Shown here: piece after piece, positions 1-6,709 of the stretch
Position numbering within the stretch: position 1 is the first letter of the stretch
Layout of the letters: each line of letters opens with the position of its first letter
Assembly: GCA_018971455.1 (NCBI GenBank)
Contig: JAGXAV010000097.1
Span: 1 to 7,187, forward strand
Direction of reading: 5' to 3'
DNA from: Rhodospirillales bacterium
Lineage (GTDB): Bacteria; Pseudomonadota; Alphaproteobacteria; Acetobacterales; Acetobacteraceae
Length of the DNA stretch: 7,187 nt
Program-made: the position numbers and the translations under genes
The notes under the pieces: generated by a model
What the model saw: only the letters and a program-made list of their open reading frames with translations
What the model was told of the DNA's origin: nothing
Database searches by the model: none

Positions 1-137
1 CGCCCGGCCAGGCGCGTGCGCTCGGCATGGCTCCGCGCTGCGGTAACCTCGTTGAAGATGAACGCGGCGCCCGGCGGATTGACGATGGAGAACAGCGCCG
101 GAAAGGCCAGCAGGAAGGCGGTGGCCGCGCCGCTCAT
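1..137 (-). CDS. MarC-family integral membrane protein, N-terminal fragment (cut by window edge)
   Basis: Only the first 45 codons are present; the gene continues past the left edge. The peptide begins MSGAATAFLLAFPALFSIVN and continues PPGAAFIFNEVTAARS. A hydrophobic first helix followed by an (I/V)NPxG turn and a short basic stretch is the N-terminal pattern of the MarC family, inner-membrane proteins of about 200 residues and six predicted helices. The family was once linked to multiple antibiotic resistance, but its transport role is not settled. The ATG at 137 is the only usable start: the same frame reads back to the stop codon of the upstream M20 gene (198-200) with no other ATG, GTG or TTG. 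No clear Shine-Dalgarno sequence precedes it. It lies 60 nt downstream of the M20 gene on the same strand with no terminator between, so it may be co-transcribed. The family call rests on a short fragment. Confidence 0.72.
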   Translation of the reverse strand, partial: MSGAATAFLLAFPALFSIVNPPGAAFIFNEVTAARSHAERTRLAG

Positions 138-197
138 GCCGCACGGCCCATGGCACGGTGCGCGTCGGGCCGCCCGGGGTGCGGGCTCATGGCGCGG

Positions 198-1370
198 TCA
201 GCTCCGCGCGAGTTCCTGCTCGACCAGGCTGGCCCAGAACGAGGCGCCGATCGGCAGGATGGCGTCGTTGAAATCGTATTTCGGGTTGTGCACCGGCGTC
301 GCGCCGACGCTGCCCTGGGCCTGGCCGATGCGCACGAAGCAGCCGGGCACGGCCTGCGCCATGTAGCTGAAATCCTCGCCGCCCATGCCGGGTGGGCGGG
401 CGCGGATGACATGCTCGGCGCCGAGCAGCCGTGCCGCCGCCTGCGCGGCCCGCGCCGTCGGCTCCGGCGCGTTGACCACTTGCGGGTAGCCGCGCTGGTA
501 CTCCACCTTTGCCGCCGCGCCGTGGGCCGCGGCAGTGGCCTCGGCGATCTGCGGCATCAGCCGCTCGATCTCGTCCTGCACGGGCGCCGACAGGGTGCGC
601 ACCGTGCCGTTCAGCACCGCCTCCTGCGGGATGACGTTGCCCGCACTGCCGGCGTGGAACTGGGTGATGGAGAGCACCGCGCTGTCGAGCGGATCGGTGC
701 GGCGGGCGACGATGGATTGCAGGGCGAGCACCACATGGCTGCCGACCACCACCGGGTCGATGCTGCGATGCGGGCGCGCGGCGTGCCCGCCGCGGCCGGT
801 GATGCGGATCCAGAACCGGTCCGAGGCGGCCGAGACCGCGCCTTCGACCGCGGCCATCGTGCCCACGGGCAGCGAGGTGTCGTTATGAGCGCCGAACACC
901 ATGTCGCAGGGGAAGCGGCGGAACAGCCCCTCCTCCACCATCACGCGCCCGCCGCCACCGCCCTCCTCGGCGGGCTGGAAGATGAAATGCACCGTGCCGT
1001 CGAAATTGCCTGATTCGGCGAGGTATTTGGCCGCCCCCAGCAGCATGGTGGTGTGCCCGTCATGGCCGCAGGCATGCATGCGCCCAGGGTTCCGGCTCGC
1101 GTGCGGAAAATCATTCTCCTCGCTCATCGCCAGCGCGTCCATGTCCGCGCGGATGCCGATGCTGCGGGCCGAATGGCCGCGCTTCAGCGTGCCGACCAAT
1201 CCGGTGGTGGCGATGTTGCGGGTGACCGCGATGCCCCAGGCGGCGAGCCTGGCCGCGACCAGCTCGCTGGTGCGGTGCTCCTCGAAGCCGAGTTCGGGAT
1301 GGGCGTGGATATCCCGCCGCCATTCGGTGAGTTCGTCGGCCTGGGCTGCGATGCTGTTGATGATCGGCAT
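198..1370 (-). CDS. M20D-family amidohydrolase (hippurate / N-acyl-amino-acid hydrolase type)
   Basis: A 390-residue cytoplasmic metallo-amidohydrolase, the usual length for peptidase family M20 subfamily D (hippurate hydrolase, IAA-amino acid hydrolase, AbgB-like aminoacylases). It would cleave an amide bond between an acyl group and an amino acid; the substrate cannot be read from sequence. Visible motifs: RRDIHAHPELGFEE (18-31); ADMDAL (75-80); MHACGHDGHTTMLLGAAKYL (98-117) with metal ligands Cys101 and His103; FQPAEEGGGG (131-140) with the catalytic base Glu135 and ligand Glu136; His162; the GRGGHAARPH dimerisation-domain loop (192-201); GGEDFSYM (330-337); and HNPKYDFND (361-369) with the last ligand, His361. 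The set of ligands is complete, so the enzyme should be active. The segment after His162 reads HNDTSLPVG where family members usually have HNWPGLPxG. GGAG lies 5 nt before the ATG and supports this start. The upstream DUF1993 gene ends 65 nt away, with a GC hairpin between them. Confidence 0.9.
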   Translation of the reverse strand: MPIINSIAAQADELTEWRRDIHAHPELGFEEHRTSELVAARLAAWGIAVTRNIATTGLVGTLKRGHSARSIGIRADMDALAMSEENDFPHASRNPGRMHACGHDGHTTMLLGAAKYLAESGNFDGTVHFIFQPAEEGGGGGRVMVEEGLFRRFPCDMVFGAHNDTSLPVGTMAAVEGAVSAASDRFWIRITGRGGHAARPHRSIDPVVVGSHVVLALQSIVARRTDPLDSAVLSITQFHAGSAGNVIPQEAVLNGTVRTLSAPVQDEIERLMPQIAEATAAAHGAAAKVEYQRGYPQVVNAPEPTARAAQAAARLLGAEHVIRARPPGMGGEDFSYMAQAVPGCFVRIGQAQGSVGATPVHNPKYDFNDAILPIGASFWASLVEQELARS

Positions 1371-1375
1371 GCGGG

Positions 1376-1381
1376 CTCCGG
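1376..1381 (-). promoter_or_regulatory. Ribosome binding site of the M20 amidohydrolase
   Basis: On the minus strand CCGGAG precedes the ATG (1370-1368) with 5 nt between. It is the only good Shine-Dalgarno match near the first ATG and fixes the start just upstream of the conserved WRRDIHAHPELG motif. Confidence 0.6.
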
Positions 1382-1398
1382 GGGCGGGCGCGGCGAGC

Positions 1399-1423
1399 CC
1401 CCCTCCCGGCGGCCGGGAGGGGG
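1399..1423. terminator. GC-rich hairpin between DUF1993 and M20 genes; possible terminator or processing stem
   Basis: The arms CCCCCTCCCGG (1399-1409) and CCGGGAGGGGG (1413-1423) are perfect reverse complements around a CGG loop, giving an 11-bp, nearly all-GC stem. It starts 12 nt after the DUF1993 stop codon (minus strand, 1436-1438), where an intrinsic terminator would be expected. No T-rich run follows on either strand, so it is not a textbook Rho-independent terminator. It could attenuate transcription into the M20 gene, protect the 3' end of the upstream mRNA, or be one copy of a dispersed intergenic palindrome. Confidence 0.45.
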
Positions 1424-1435
1424 AGAGCGGAAAGC

Positions 1436-1942
1436 TCAGTAGGCGCCGAGGAAGTCGCGCTTGCCGATCTCCACGCCGTTGTGGCGCAGGATGTCGTACG
1501 CGGTGGCGCAGTGGAAGACGAGGTTGGGGATGACGAAGCCGGTCAGGTAGCGCTGGCCTTTGAAGGTGACGTCGCCGGCGCGCATCTTGAGCGTGATCTC
1601 CTTCTCCTCGCTGCCGTCGATCTGCGCCGGCGTCAGGCCGTCGAGGAAGGCAAGGGTCTTGGCGATGCGCGCCTTGAGCTGGTCGATCGTCGTCTCGTCA
1701 TCGGCGAAGACCGGAATTTCAACCCCGGCGAGCCGCGCAGCACCGCCCTTGGCCATGTCGGTGGCGATCTGCACCTGCTTGGACAGCGGCAGCATGTCCG
1801 GCGCGAGGCGGTCATTCACCAGCACGGTGCTGTCGAACTTCTTCGCTTCCGCGAAGGCGGCGCCCTTGTCGAGCACGGCCGACAGCGCGCCGAGCAGCGT
1901 CTTCATCATCGGCACCGAGGCCGAATACATCGAAATGCTCAT
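1436..1942 (-). CDS. DUF1993 family protein (DinB-like fold)
   Basis: A 168-residue soluble protein matching the DUF1993 family (COG3812 type), whose function is unknown and which is considered related to the DinB/YfiT four-helix fold. Family hallmarks visible: the N-terminus MSISMYSASVPMMKTLLGAL; RLAPDMLPLSKQVQIATDMA around 45-64; and the C-terminal signature FHCATAYDILRHNGVEIGKR at 143-162, then DFLGAY at the end. The length is full. There is no signal peptide or membrane segment. The TAG of argG and this ATG abut with no base between them, and the Shine-Dalgarno lies inside the end of argG, so translation is probably coupled to argG. His143 and His154 lie in the C-terminal helix; DinB-fold relatives often bind metal through histidines, but no metal site is established here. 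No known link to arginine synthesis. Confidence 0.9.
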   Translation of the reverse strand: MSISMYSASVPMMKTLLGALSAVLDKGAAFAEAKKFDSTVLVNDRLAPDMLPLSKQVQIATDMAKGGAARLAGVEIPVFADDETTIDQLKARIAKTLAFLDGLTPAQIDGSEEKEITLKMRAGDVTFKGQRYLTGFVIPNLVFHCATAYDILRHNGVEIGKRDFLGAY

Positions 1943-3172
<1,230 letters not shown>

Positions 3173-3203
3173 GTTGGCAGTCTTTCCTGATGGTCCAAGG
3201 GTT

Positions 3204-4853
3204 TCAGGCTTCCCGGTAGTTGAGCAGCATCAGCCCGACGAGCACAAAGCAGATCGGCCACACCCAGCCGGCGATGCGGCCGCCGCGCCCGGGCAGGCGC
3301 AGCTCCAGCCAGCGCGCCCAGCCGGCGGCGATGCCGGTGATGGCCAGCGGCGTGTGCGTCAGCTCGATGAGCAGCTGGTCCTTGATGTTGGCGATGGCGT
3401 GGCTGTGCGTCAGCAGCGCGGCGCCGCCGATGGCGGTGATCAGCGGAAACACCAGGGCGGCACGCCGGCTGGTCCAGGCGCCGACGCGCACGCGCCACTC
3501 GAACACGCCGAAGATGGCGATCAGCAGCACGAAGAAGCGATGCTGCAGCACCTCGATGTCGCGCAGGCTGGCGAAGAAGCCGATCTCGCCGAGCGGCCAC
3601 ACCTCGGGGTCGGAGCGGAAGAACAGGAAAACGGCCATCACCAGGAACAGCAGCGGCCAGTGGCGCGCCGCCCGCAACCCGGCCTGGTTGGCCACCGCGA
3701 GCAGGCCGATCACCAGCATGAAGATGCCGGCCCAGTGGTGGTTGTATTCCGACCAGGCGATATCGGCGGCGTTGCGCGGCGCGATCTCGCCGGAGCCAGG
3801 GATGAAGGCGGGCAGCGGCGTCCTGGCCTGCGCGGCCGCCTCGGCGTCGAGCTTCTCCTGCAGGGCGGGCAGGGTCAGCGTGTCGTGGTCGGGCGAAGCG
3901 AGGCGCGGCCAGACCGGCGAGTTGCGCGCGGCGATCTCCTGCCAGCTCACCTGGTCCCGCGGCAGGTCGATCGCCGGCGGCACGGAGGTCAGCGAGGCGG
4001 CGGCGAAGAAGATGCTGATGCCGATGCCGAGCTCGACCTCGGCAAAGCGCCGCATGCGCAGCACCGGCGTCGCGGGGTTCGCGCGCAGCGCCTCGACGGT
4101 GCGGAAATTGCCGTAGCCGAGGCCGAGCAGCATGACGAACATGGCGATCTTGGCGCCGACCATCACACCGTAGGCGGTGCCGTAGAAGGCCTGCCAGGAG
4201 CCGATATAGAGCACGCTCATCGCAGCGCCCGAGAGCACGATGCAGGCAACCCCGGCCATCGACATGCGCGAGAAGCGCGCCCCGATGCGCCGCCAGGACT
4301 GGCCGTCCTCGACGCGTGCCAGGGCCGCGATGAAGGCGGGAATGCCGCCGATCCAGATCGCCGCGCCAAGCTGGTGAATGAAGGCGACGGCGAGCAGCGT
4401 CAGGCGGTTGTCGAGCCGGGCGGCGGCATGGGTGGTCAGCGTCGCGGCCAGCAGCTCGACCGCCCCAGCGGCCAGCAGCAGCACCGCCGGCACCGGCTTG
4501 CGGCTGACCAGCAGCAGGCCGATCAGCGCCGCGGCGACGATCTTGACCAGCCCGGCCAGCGCGAAATCCGCCCCCAGCACCCGGGCCATGCCCATGTGCA
4601 GCGTGCCGGCCAGCACCGAGCCTTCCAGCGACAGCGTCGCCGCCTCGCAGAGGATCAGCGCCAGCGCCGCCCAGGCGGCGATGCGCGCGGTGTCACGCAG
4701 GATCGCCGCTCCCGCCGAACCGAGCGGCCGCGCCAGCGGGCGGGCGAGGAAGACCAGGAACAGGATGCCGCCCAGGGCGAGGGACTGGGCGGTGATGGTC
4801 AGGCCATGAACGACGACCGAGAGGTAGCCGAAAAGATCGACCAGCAGAGTCAC
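3204..4853 (-). CDS. copD: CopD-family copper resistance membrane protein with long C-terminal membrane extension
   Basis: A 549-residue polytopic inner-membrane protein. The first ~290 residues match the CopD domain, the membrane partner of CopC thought to move copper across the inner membrane. They include hydrophobic segments near 10-37, 57-76, 95-116, 119-141, 151-178, 198-217, 228-248 and 270-290, with THAAA (141-145, His142) and [12 protein letters not shown] (159-170, His160), the histidine signature of the family. A soluble, probably periplasmic, stretch follows (about 291-370), then a second membrane part with helices near 374-392, 398-412, 438-452, 464-482, 497-513 and 525-545. This part carries His371/372, SDPEVWPLG (414-422), LQHRFF (436-441), [12 protein letters not shown] (480-491) and ELTHTPLAI (497-505). 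I chose the GTG at 4853, one nt after the copC stop. An in-frame ATG at 4982 would add 43 residues that are a frame-shifted reading of copC, so it was rejected. No strong Shine-Dalgarno precedes the GTG; translation is probably coupled to copC. Confidence 0.88.
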   Translation of the reverse strand: MTLLVDLFGYLSVVVHGLTITAQSLALGGILFLVFLARPLARPLGSAGAAILRDTARIAAWAALALILCEAATLSLEGSVLAGTLHMGMARVLGADFALAGLVKIVAAALIGLLLVSRKPVPAVLLLAAGAVELLAATLTTHAAARLDNRLTLLAVAFIHQLGAAIWIGGIPAFIAALARVEDGQSWRRIGARFSRMSMAGVACIVLSGAAMSVLYIGSWQAFYGTAYGVMVGAKIAMFVMLLGLGYGNFRTVEALRANPATPVLRMRRFAEVELGIGISIFFAAASLTSVPPAIDLPRDQVSWQEIAARNSPVWPRLASPDHDTLTLPALQEKLDAEAAAQARTPLPAFIPGSGEIAPRNAADIAWSEYNHHWAGIFMLVIGLLAVANQAGLRAARHWPLLFLVMAVFLFFRSDPEVWPLGEIGFFASLRDIEVLQHRFFVLLIAIFGVFEWRVRVGAWTSRRAALVFPLITAIGGAALLTHSHAIANIKDQLLIELTHTPLAITGIAAGWARWLELRLPGRGGRIAGWVWPICFVLVGLMLLNYREA

Positions 4854-4854
4854 G

Positions 4855-5226
4855 TCAGGGCGCCGCCACCTTGAAGGGCACGTCGCCGCGGGTGATGTGG
4901 CCGTCGATGGCGAGCACCTGCCAGTGGATGGTGTAGGCGCCGGGCGCCAGCACCGCCGTGCTGCGCAGCTCGTCGGCCGCACCCTTGCGCCCGATCGCCA
5001 GCACCGTCTCGTGATGGTCCGGCGCGGTCAGGGACAGGCGCGAGCGCACGCGGTCGATGCGGCTGTTGTAGCGCAGGGTCAGCGTGGCGGGCCCCGCCGG
5101 CACGGTGGCGCCGGCCGCCGGCTTGCTGGCAACCAGCACGGCATGGGCGAGGGCGGCGCGCGGCGCCAGCACGGCCAGGCCGAAGGCGAGCGGGAGAGCG
5201 GCGAGCAGACGGCAGGGCCGGGTCAT
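4855..5226 (-). CDS. copC: CopC-type periplasmic copper-binding protein
   Basis: A 123-residue exported protein. A basic start and hydrophobic core end in AALA (24-27), giving a signal-peptidase I cleavage after residue 27 that leaves His28 as the mature N-terminus. The free N-terminal His is a Cu(II) ligand in CopC proteins. The mature ~96 residues form the CopC/YobA Ig-like beta fold: HAVLVASKPAAGATV (28-42), PATLTLRYNSRID (46-58), and the C-terminal IDGHITRGDVPFKV (107-120), in which Asp108 and His110 are the other expected Cu(II) ligands. Further histidines are His71, His72 and His101. The mature chain contains no methionine, so the Met-rich Cu(I) site of plasmid-type CopC is absent; this looks like the Cu(II)-only form. 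Its stop is one nt before the copD start. It faces the plus-strand thioesterase operon across a 240-bp region that should hold its promoter. The RBS is weak (GCGAGA about 8 nt upstream). Confidence 0.92.
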   Translation of the reverse strand: MTRPCRLLAALPLAFGLAVLAPRAALAHAVLVASKPAAGATVPAGPATLTLRYNSRIDRVRSRLSLTAPDHHETVLAIGRKGAADELRSTAVLAPGAYTIHWQVLAIDGHITRGDVPFKVAAP

Positions 5227-5243
5227 GCGGGTCTCGCGGGGTT

Positions 5244-5271
5244 CGGATCGAGGCGGGCGGATCGAGGCGGG
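5244..5271. repeat. 14-bp tandem duplication, two exact copies
   Basis: CGGATCGAGGCGGG at 5244-5257 is repeated exactly and without spacer at 5258-5271, followed by a partial third start (CGG). It begins 18 bp upstream of the copC ATG, so it lies in the copC leader and could affect its translation or bind a regulator. Confidence 0.85.
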
Positions 5272-5322
5272 CGGCCCGAGACGGCCGGGCCCGCGCGCCG
5301 TTTACGCCGGGGGCCGCGCCCT

Positions 5323-5349
5323 GTCCAATCGGCGGGGTCCAATCGGCGG
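5323..5349. repeat. 14-bp tandem duplication, second family
   Basis: GTCCAATCGGCGG at 5323-5335 recurs at 5337-5349 with one G between, giving a 14-bp period and 13 of 13 matches. Its 3' end (ATC..GGCGGG) loosely resembles the 14-bp unit at 5244-5271. The second copy runs directly into the palindrome at 5348-5367. Confidence 0.85.
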
Positions 5350-5367
5350 CGCGGCCCCGGCCGCGCC
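5348..5367. repeat. 20-bp GC palindrome in divergent promoter region
   Basis: The arms GGCGCGGCC (5348-5356) and GGCCGCGCC (5359-5367) are perfect reverse complements around a CC centre. This could be a hairpin in a transcript or a dyad bound by a regulator. In DNA of this composition short GC palindromes also arise by chance, so the functional reading is weak. Confidence 0.5.
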
Positions 5368-5384
5368 TGGCGGACGCGCGCGGC

Positions 5385-5423
5385 GGATGGGCATGGTGGA
5401 TGGGCGTGGTGGACGGGCGCGGG
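5385..5423. repeat. 13-bp degenerate tandem triplication
   Basis: Three adjacent 13-bp units: GGATGGGCATGGT (5385-5397), GGATGGGCGTGGT (5398-5410) and GGACGGGCGCGGG (5411-5423). Units 1 and 2 differ at one base; unit 3 has drifted further. The array ends right at the AT-rich patch TAAATT (5424-5429), where a rightward promoter could lie. Confidence 0.8.
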
Positions 5424-5458
5424 TAAATTCGGTGTAGTCGGCCCGCCACCCTCGCCCC

Positions 5459-5464
5459 GGAGAG
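5459..5464 (+). promoter_or_regulatory. Ribosome binding site of the thioesterase gene
   Basis: GGAGAG ends two nt before the ATG at 5467 (GGAG core to ATG: 4 nt). The spacing is short, but this is the only purine-rich match and it supports 5467 as the start. The open frame continues far upstream, so without this signal and the loss of family similarity upstream the start would be ambiguous. Confidence 0.55.
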
Positions 5465-5466
5465 CC

Positions 5467-5907
5467 ATGACCCGTCCCGTCCCGCCGAGCCGTGCCGATT
5501 TCCGCCACTTCACGCCGATCACGACGCGCTGGATGGACAATGACGCGTACGGCCACGTCAACAACGTCGTCTACTACGCCTGGATCGACACCGCGGTGAA
5601 CCGCTTCCTCATCGGCGAGGGGCTGCTCGACATCGGCGCGAGCGAGGTGGTGGGCATCGTCGCCGAGACCGGGTGCCGGTATTTCAGCCAGATCACCTAT
5701 CCGGACGATGTGGTGATCGGGCTGCGGGTGGCGCGGCTCGGCACCAGTTCGGTGCGCTACGAGGCCGGCGTGTTTCGCGGCGCGGCCGGGCAGGCTTCGG
5801 CCGCCGCGCATTTCGTGCATGTCTATGTCGATCGCGCGACCATGCGCCCGGTGCCCCTGCCGGCGCCGGCGCGGGCGGCGATGGAGCGGATTCAGGTGCC
5901 GGCTTAA
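5467..5907 (+). CDS. Hotdog-fold acyl-CoA thioesterase (4HBT / YbgC-FadM-like)
   Basis: A 146-residue single-domain protein of the 4-hydroxybenzoyl-CoA thioesterase superfamily, cytoplasmic and usually a tetramer, hydrolysing a CoA thioester to free acid plus CoA. The signature lies at 21-41 (RWMDNDAYGHVNNVVYYAWI, then D). Asp26 in DNDAYGH aligns with the catalytic Asp of 4HBT and YbgC-type enzymes, and HVNN followed by the aromatic pair is typical of the FadM/YbgC branch. ETGCRYFSQITYPDDV (67-82) and HFVHVYVDRATMRPVPLP (115-132) fit the later strands of the hotdog. The acyl group cannot be predicted. The frame is open for 570 nt further upstream, but that part is antisense to copC and the intergenic region and shows no family similarity; the RBS at 5459 and the motif position support this ATG. 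It is the first gene of a rightward group with the SDR 14 nt downstream. Confidence 0.92.
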   Translation: MTRPVPPSRADFRHFTPITTRWMDNDAYGHVNNVVYYAWIDTAVNRFLIGEGLLDIGASEVVGIVAETGCRYFSQITYPDDVVIGLRVARLGTSSVRYEAGVFRGAAGQASAAAHFVHVYVDRATMRPVPLPAPARAAMERIQVPA

Positions 5908-5908
5908 C

Positions 5909-5914
5909 GGGAGG
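5909..5914 (+). promoter_or_regulatory. Strong Shine-Dalgarno of the SDR gene
   Basis: GGGAGG lies 7 nt before the ATG at 5922, in the 14-nt gap after the thioesterase stop (5905-5907). It decides the SDR start: the longer open frame beginning at 5673 overlaps the thioesterase in another frame. Confidence 0.8.
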
Positions 5915-5921
5915 ACGAACC

Positions 5922-6704
5922 ATGGACACCGGATTGAAGGGCAAGCGGGCGCTGGTCTGCGCGGCGAGCAAGGGGCTGGGACGGGCCTGCGCCATGGCGC
6001 TGGCCCGCGAGGGCGTGGCGGTGACCATCACCGCGCGCACGGCCGACGTGCTGGAGGCGACGGCCGCCGAAATCCGCGCGGCCACCGGCAGCCCGGTCAT
6101 CGCGGTGGCCGGCGACATCACCACCGAGGCCGGGCGCGCCGCCGCCCTGGCCGCCTGCCCCGACCCCGATATTCTGGTCAACAATGCCGGCGGGCCGCCG
6201 CCGGGTGATTTCCGCGACTGGGACCGCGACATCTGGATCAAGGCGCTCGACGCCAACATGCTGACGCCGATCTTCCTCATCAAGGCGGTGGTGGACGGCA
6301 TGGTGGCGCGGCGCTTCGGGCGCATCGTCAACATCACCTCGGCCTCGGTGAAATCGCCGATCCCGACGCTGGGCATGAGCAACGGCGCGCGGGCCGGGCT
6401 GACCGGCTTCGTCGCCGGGCTCGCCCGCCAGGTGGCGCGCCACAACGTCACCATCAACGCGCTGCTGCCGGGACCGTTCCTGACCGACCGGCTGCGCGGC
6501 ACCACCGCGGCGCTGGCGGCCAAGAGCGGCCGCACGCTCGAGGAGGAGATCGCCGAGCGGGCCAAGGGCACGCCGGCGGGGCGGGTGGGCGATCCGGCCG
6601 AGTTCGGCGATGCCTGCGCCTTCCTCTGCGCCGCCTCCTCCGGCTTCATCGTCGGGCAGAACCTGGTGCTCGACGGTGGCGCGTTCAATTCGACCATGGG
6701 GTGA
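5922..6704 (+). CDS. Atypical short-chain dehydrogenase/reductase (SDR), catalytic Tyr-Lys replaced
   Basis: A 260-residue Rossmann-fold protein with the length and layout of classical SDRs (FabG-like). Visible: the nucleotide-binding turn CAASKGLG (13-20), in place of the canonical TGxxxGxG, so Thr and the first Gly are Cys13 and Ala14; Arg39 after the second strand, suggesting NADP(H); Asp65; NNAG (87-90); Asn112; the active-site strand IVNITSAS with Ser140; and PG (183-184) followed by FLTDRL. Thirteen residues after Ser140, where the catalytic Tyr-x-x-x-Lys should be, the chain reads S153-N-G-A-R157, followed by the usual AGLTGF. Both Tyr and Lys are therefore lost while the fold signature remains. 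Other 'SNGAR' SDRs probably exist and are usually annotated as 3-oxoacyl-ACP reductase-like (my recollection, unverified). Either chemistry or function must differ from standard SDRs. It sits between a thioesterase and an amidase in one likely operon. Confidence 0.9.
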   Translation: MDTGLKGKRALVCAASKGLGRACAMALAREGVAVTITARTADVLEATAAEIRAATGSPVIAVAGDITTEAGRAAALAACPDPDILVNNAGGPPPGDFRDWDRDIWIKALDANMLTPIFLIKAVVDGMVARRFGRIVNITSASVKSPIPTLGMSNGARAGLTGFVAGLARQVARHNVTINALLPGPFLTDRLRGTTAALAAKSGRTLEEEIAERAKGTPAGRVGDPAEFGDACAFLCAASSGFIVGQNLVLDGGAFNSTMG

Positions 6705-6709
6705 GCGCG

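Larger units (their letters stand above)
5227..5466. other. Divergent intergenic region with short tandem repeats; presumed promoters for copC and the thioesterase operon
   Basis: 240 bp separate copC (leftward) from the thioesterase gene (rightward), so both promoters should lie here. The region is extremely GC-rich and no convincing -35/-10 pair can be read. The most AT-rich patch, TAAATT at 5424-5429, is about 37 nt before the thioesterase ATG and could be a rightward -10 element, but no matching -35 is visible. The region holds two perfect or near-perfect 14-bp tandem duplications, a degenerate 13-bp triplication and a 20-bp palindrome, listed separately. The reading frames that cross it are low-complexity Arg/Pro/Gly-rich sequence with no protein-family features, so I call no gene here. 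Confidence 0.6.

Noticed and set aside
27..1013. A 328-codon open frame on the plus strand opposite the M20 gene
   Set aside because: Antisense to the M20 amidohydrolase; composition is typical of a reverse-strand shadow and it has no family similarity.
4854..4982. Upstream ATG extension of CopD by 43 residues
   Set aside because: The extra residues are a shifted-frame reading of the end of copC, rich in Arg/Pro/Ser/Cys and with no signal-peptide character. The GTG one nt after the copC stop is the better start.
5401..5429. sigma-70 promoter with -10 TAAATT before the thioesterase
   Set aside because: The hexamer is plausible, but no acceptable -35 element lies at 16-18 bp upstream; kept only as a remark in the intergenic entry.
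4850..5449. A 199-codon minus-strand frame over copC and the intergenic region
   Set aside because: Shifted frame relative to copC, Arg/Pro/Ala-rich and with no family features; the copC frame has a signal peptide and the copper-ligand motif.
4897..5466. Long N-terminal extension of the thioesterase frame
   Set aside because: It is antisense to copC and crosses the repeat-filled intergenic region; thioesterase similarity begins only after 5467, where a Shine-Dalgarno is present.
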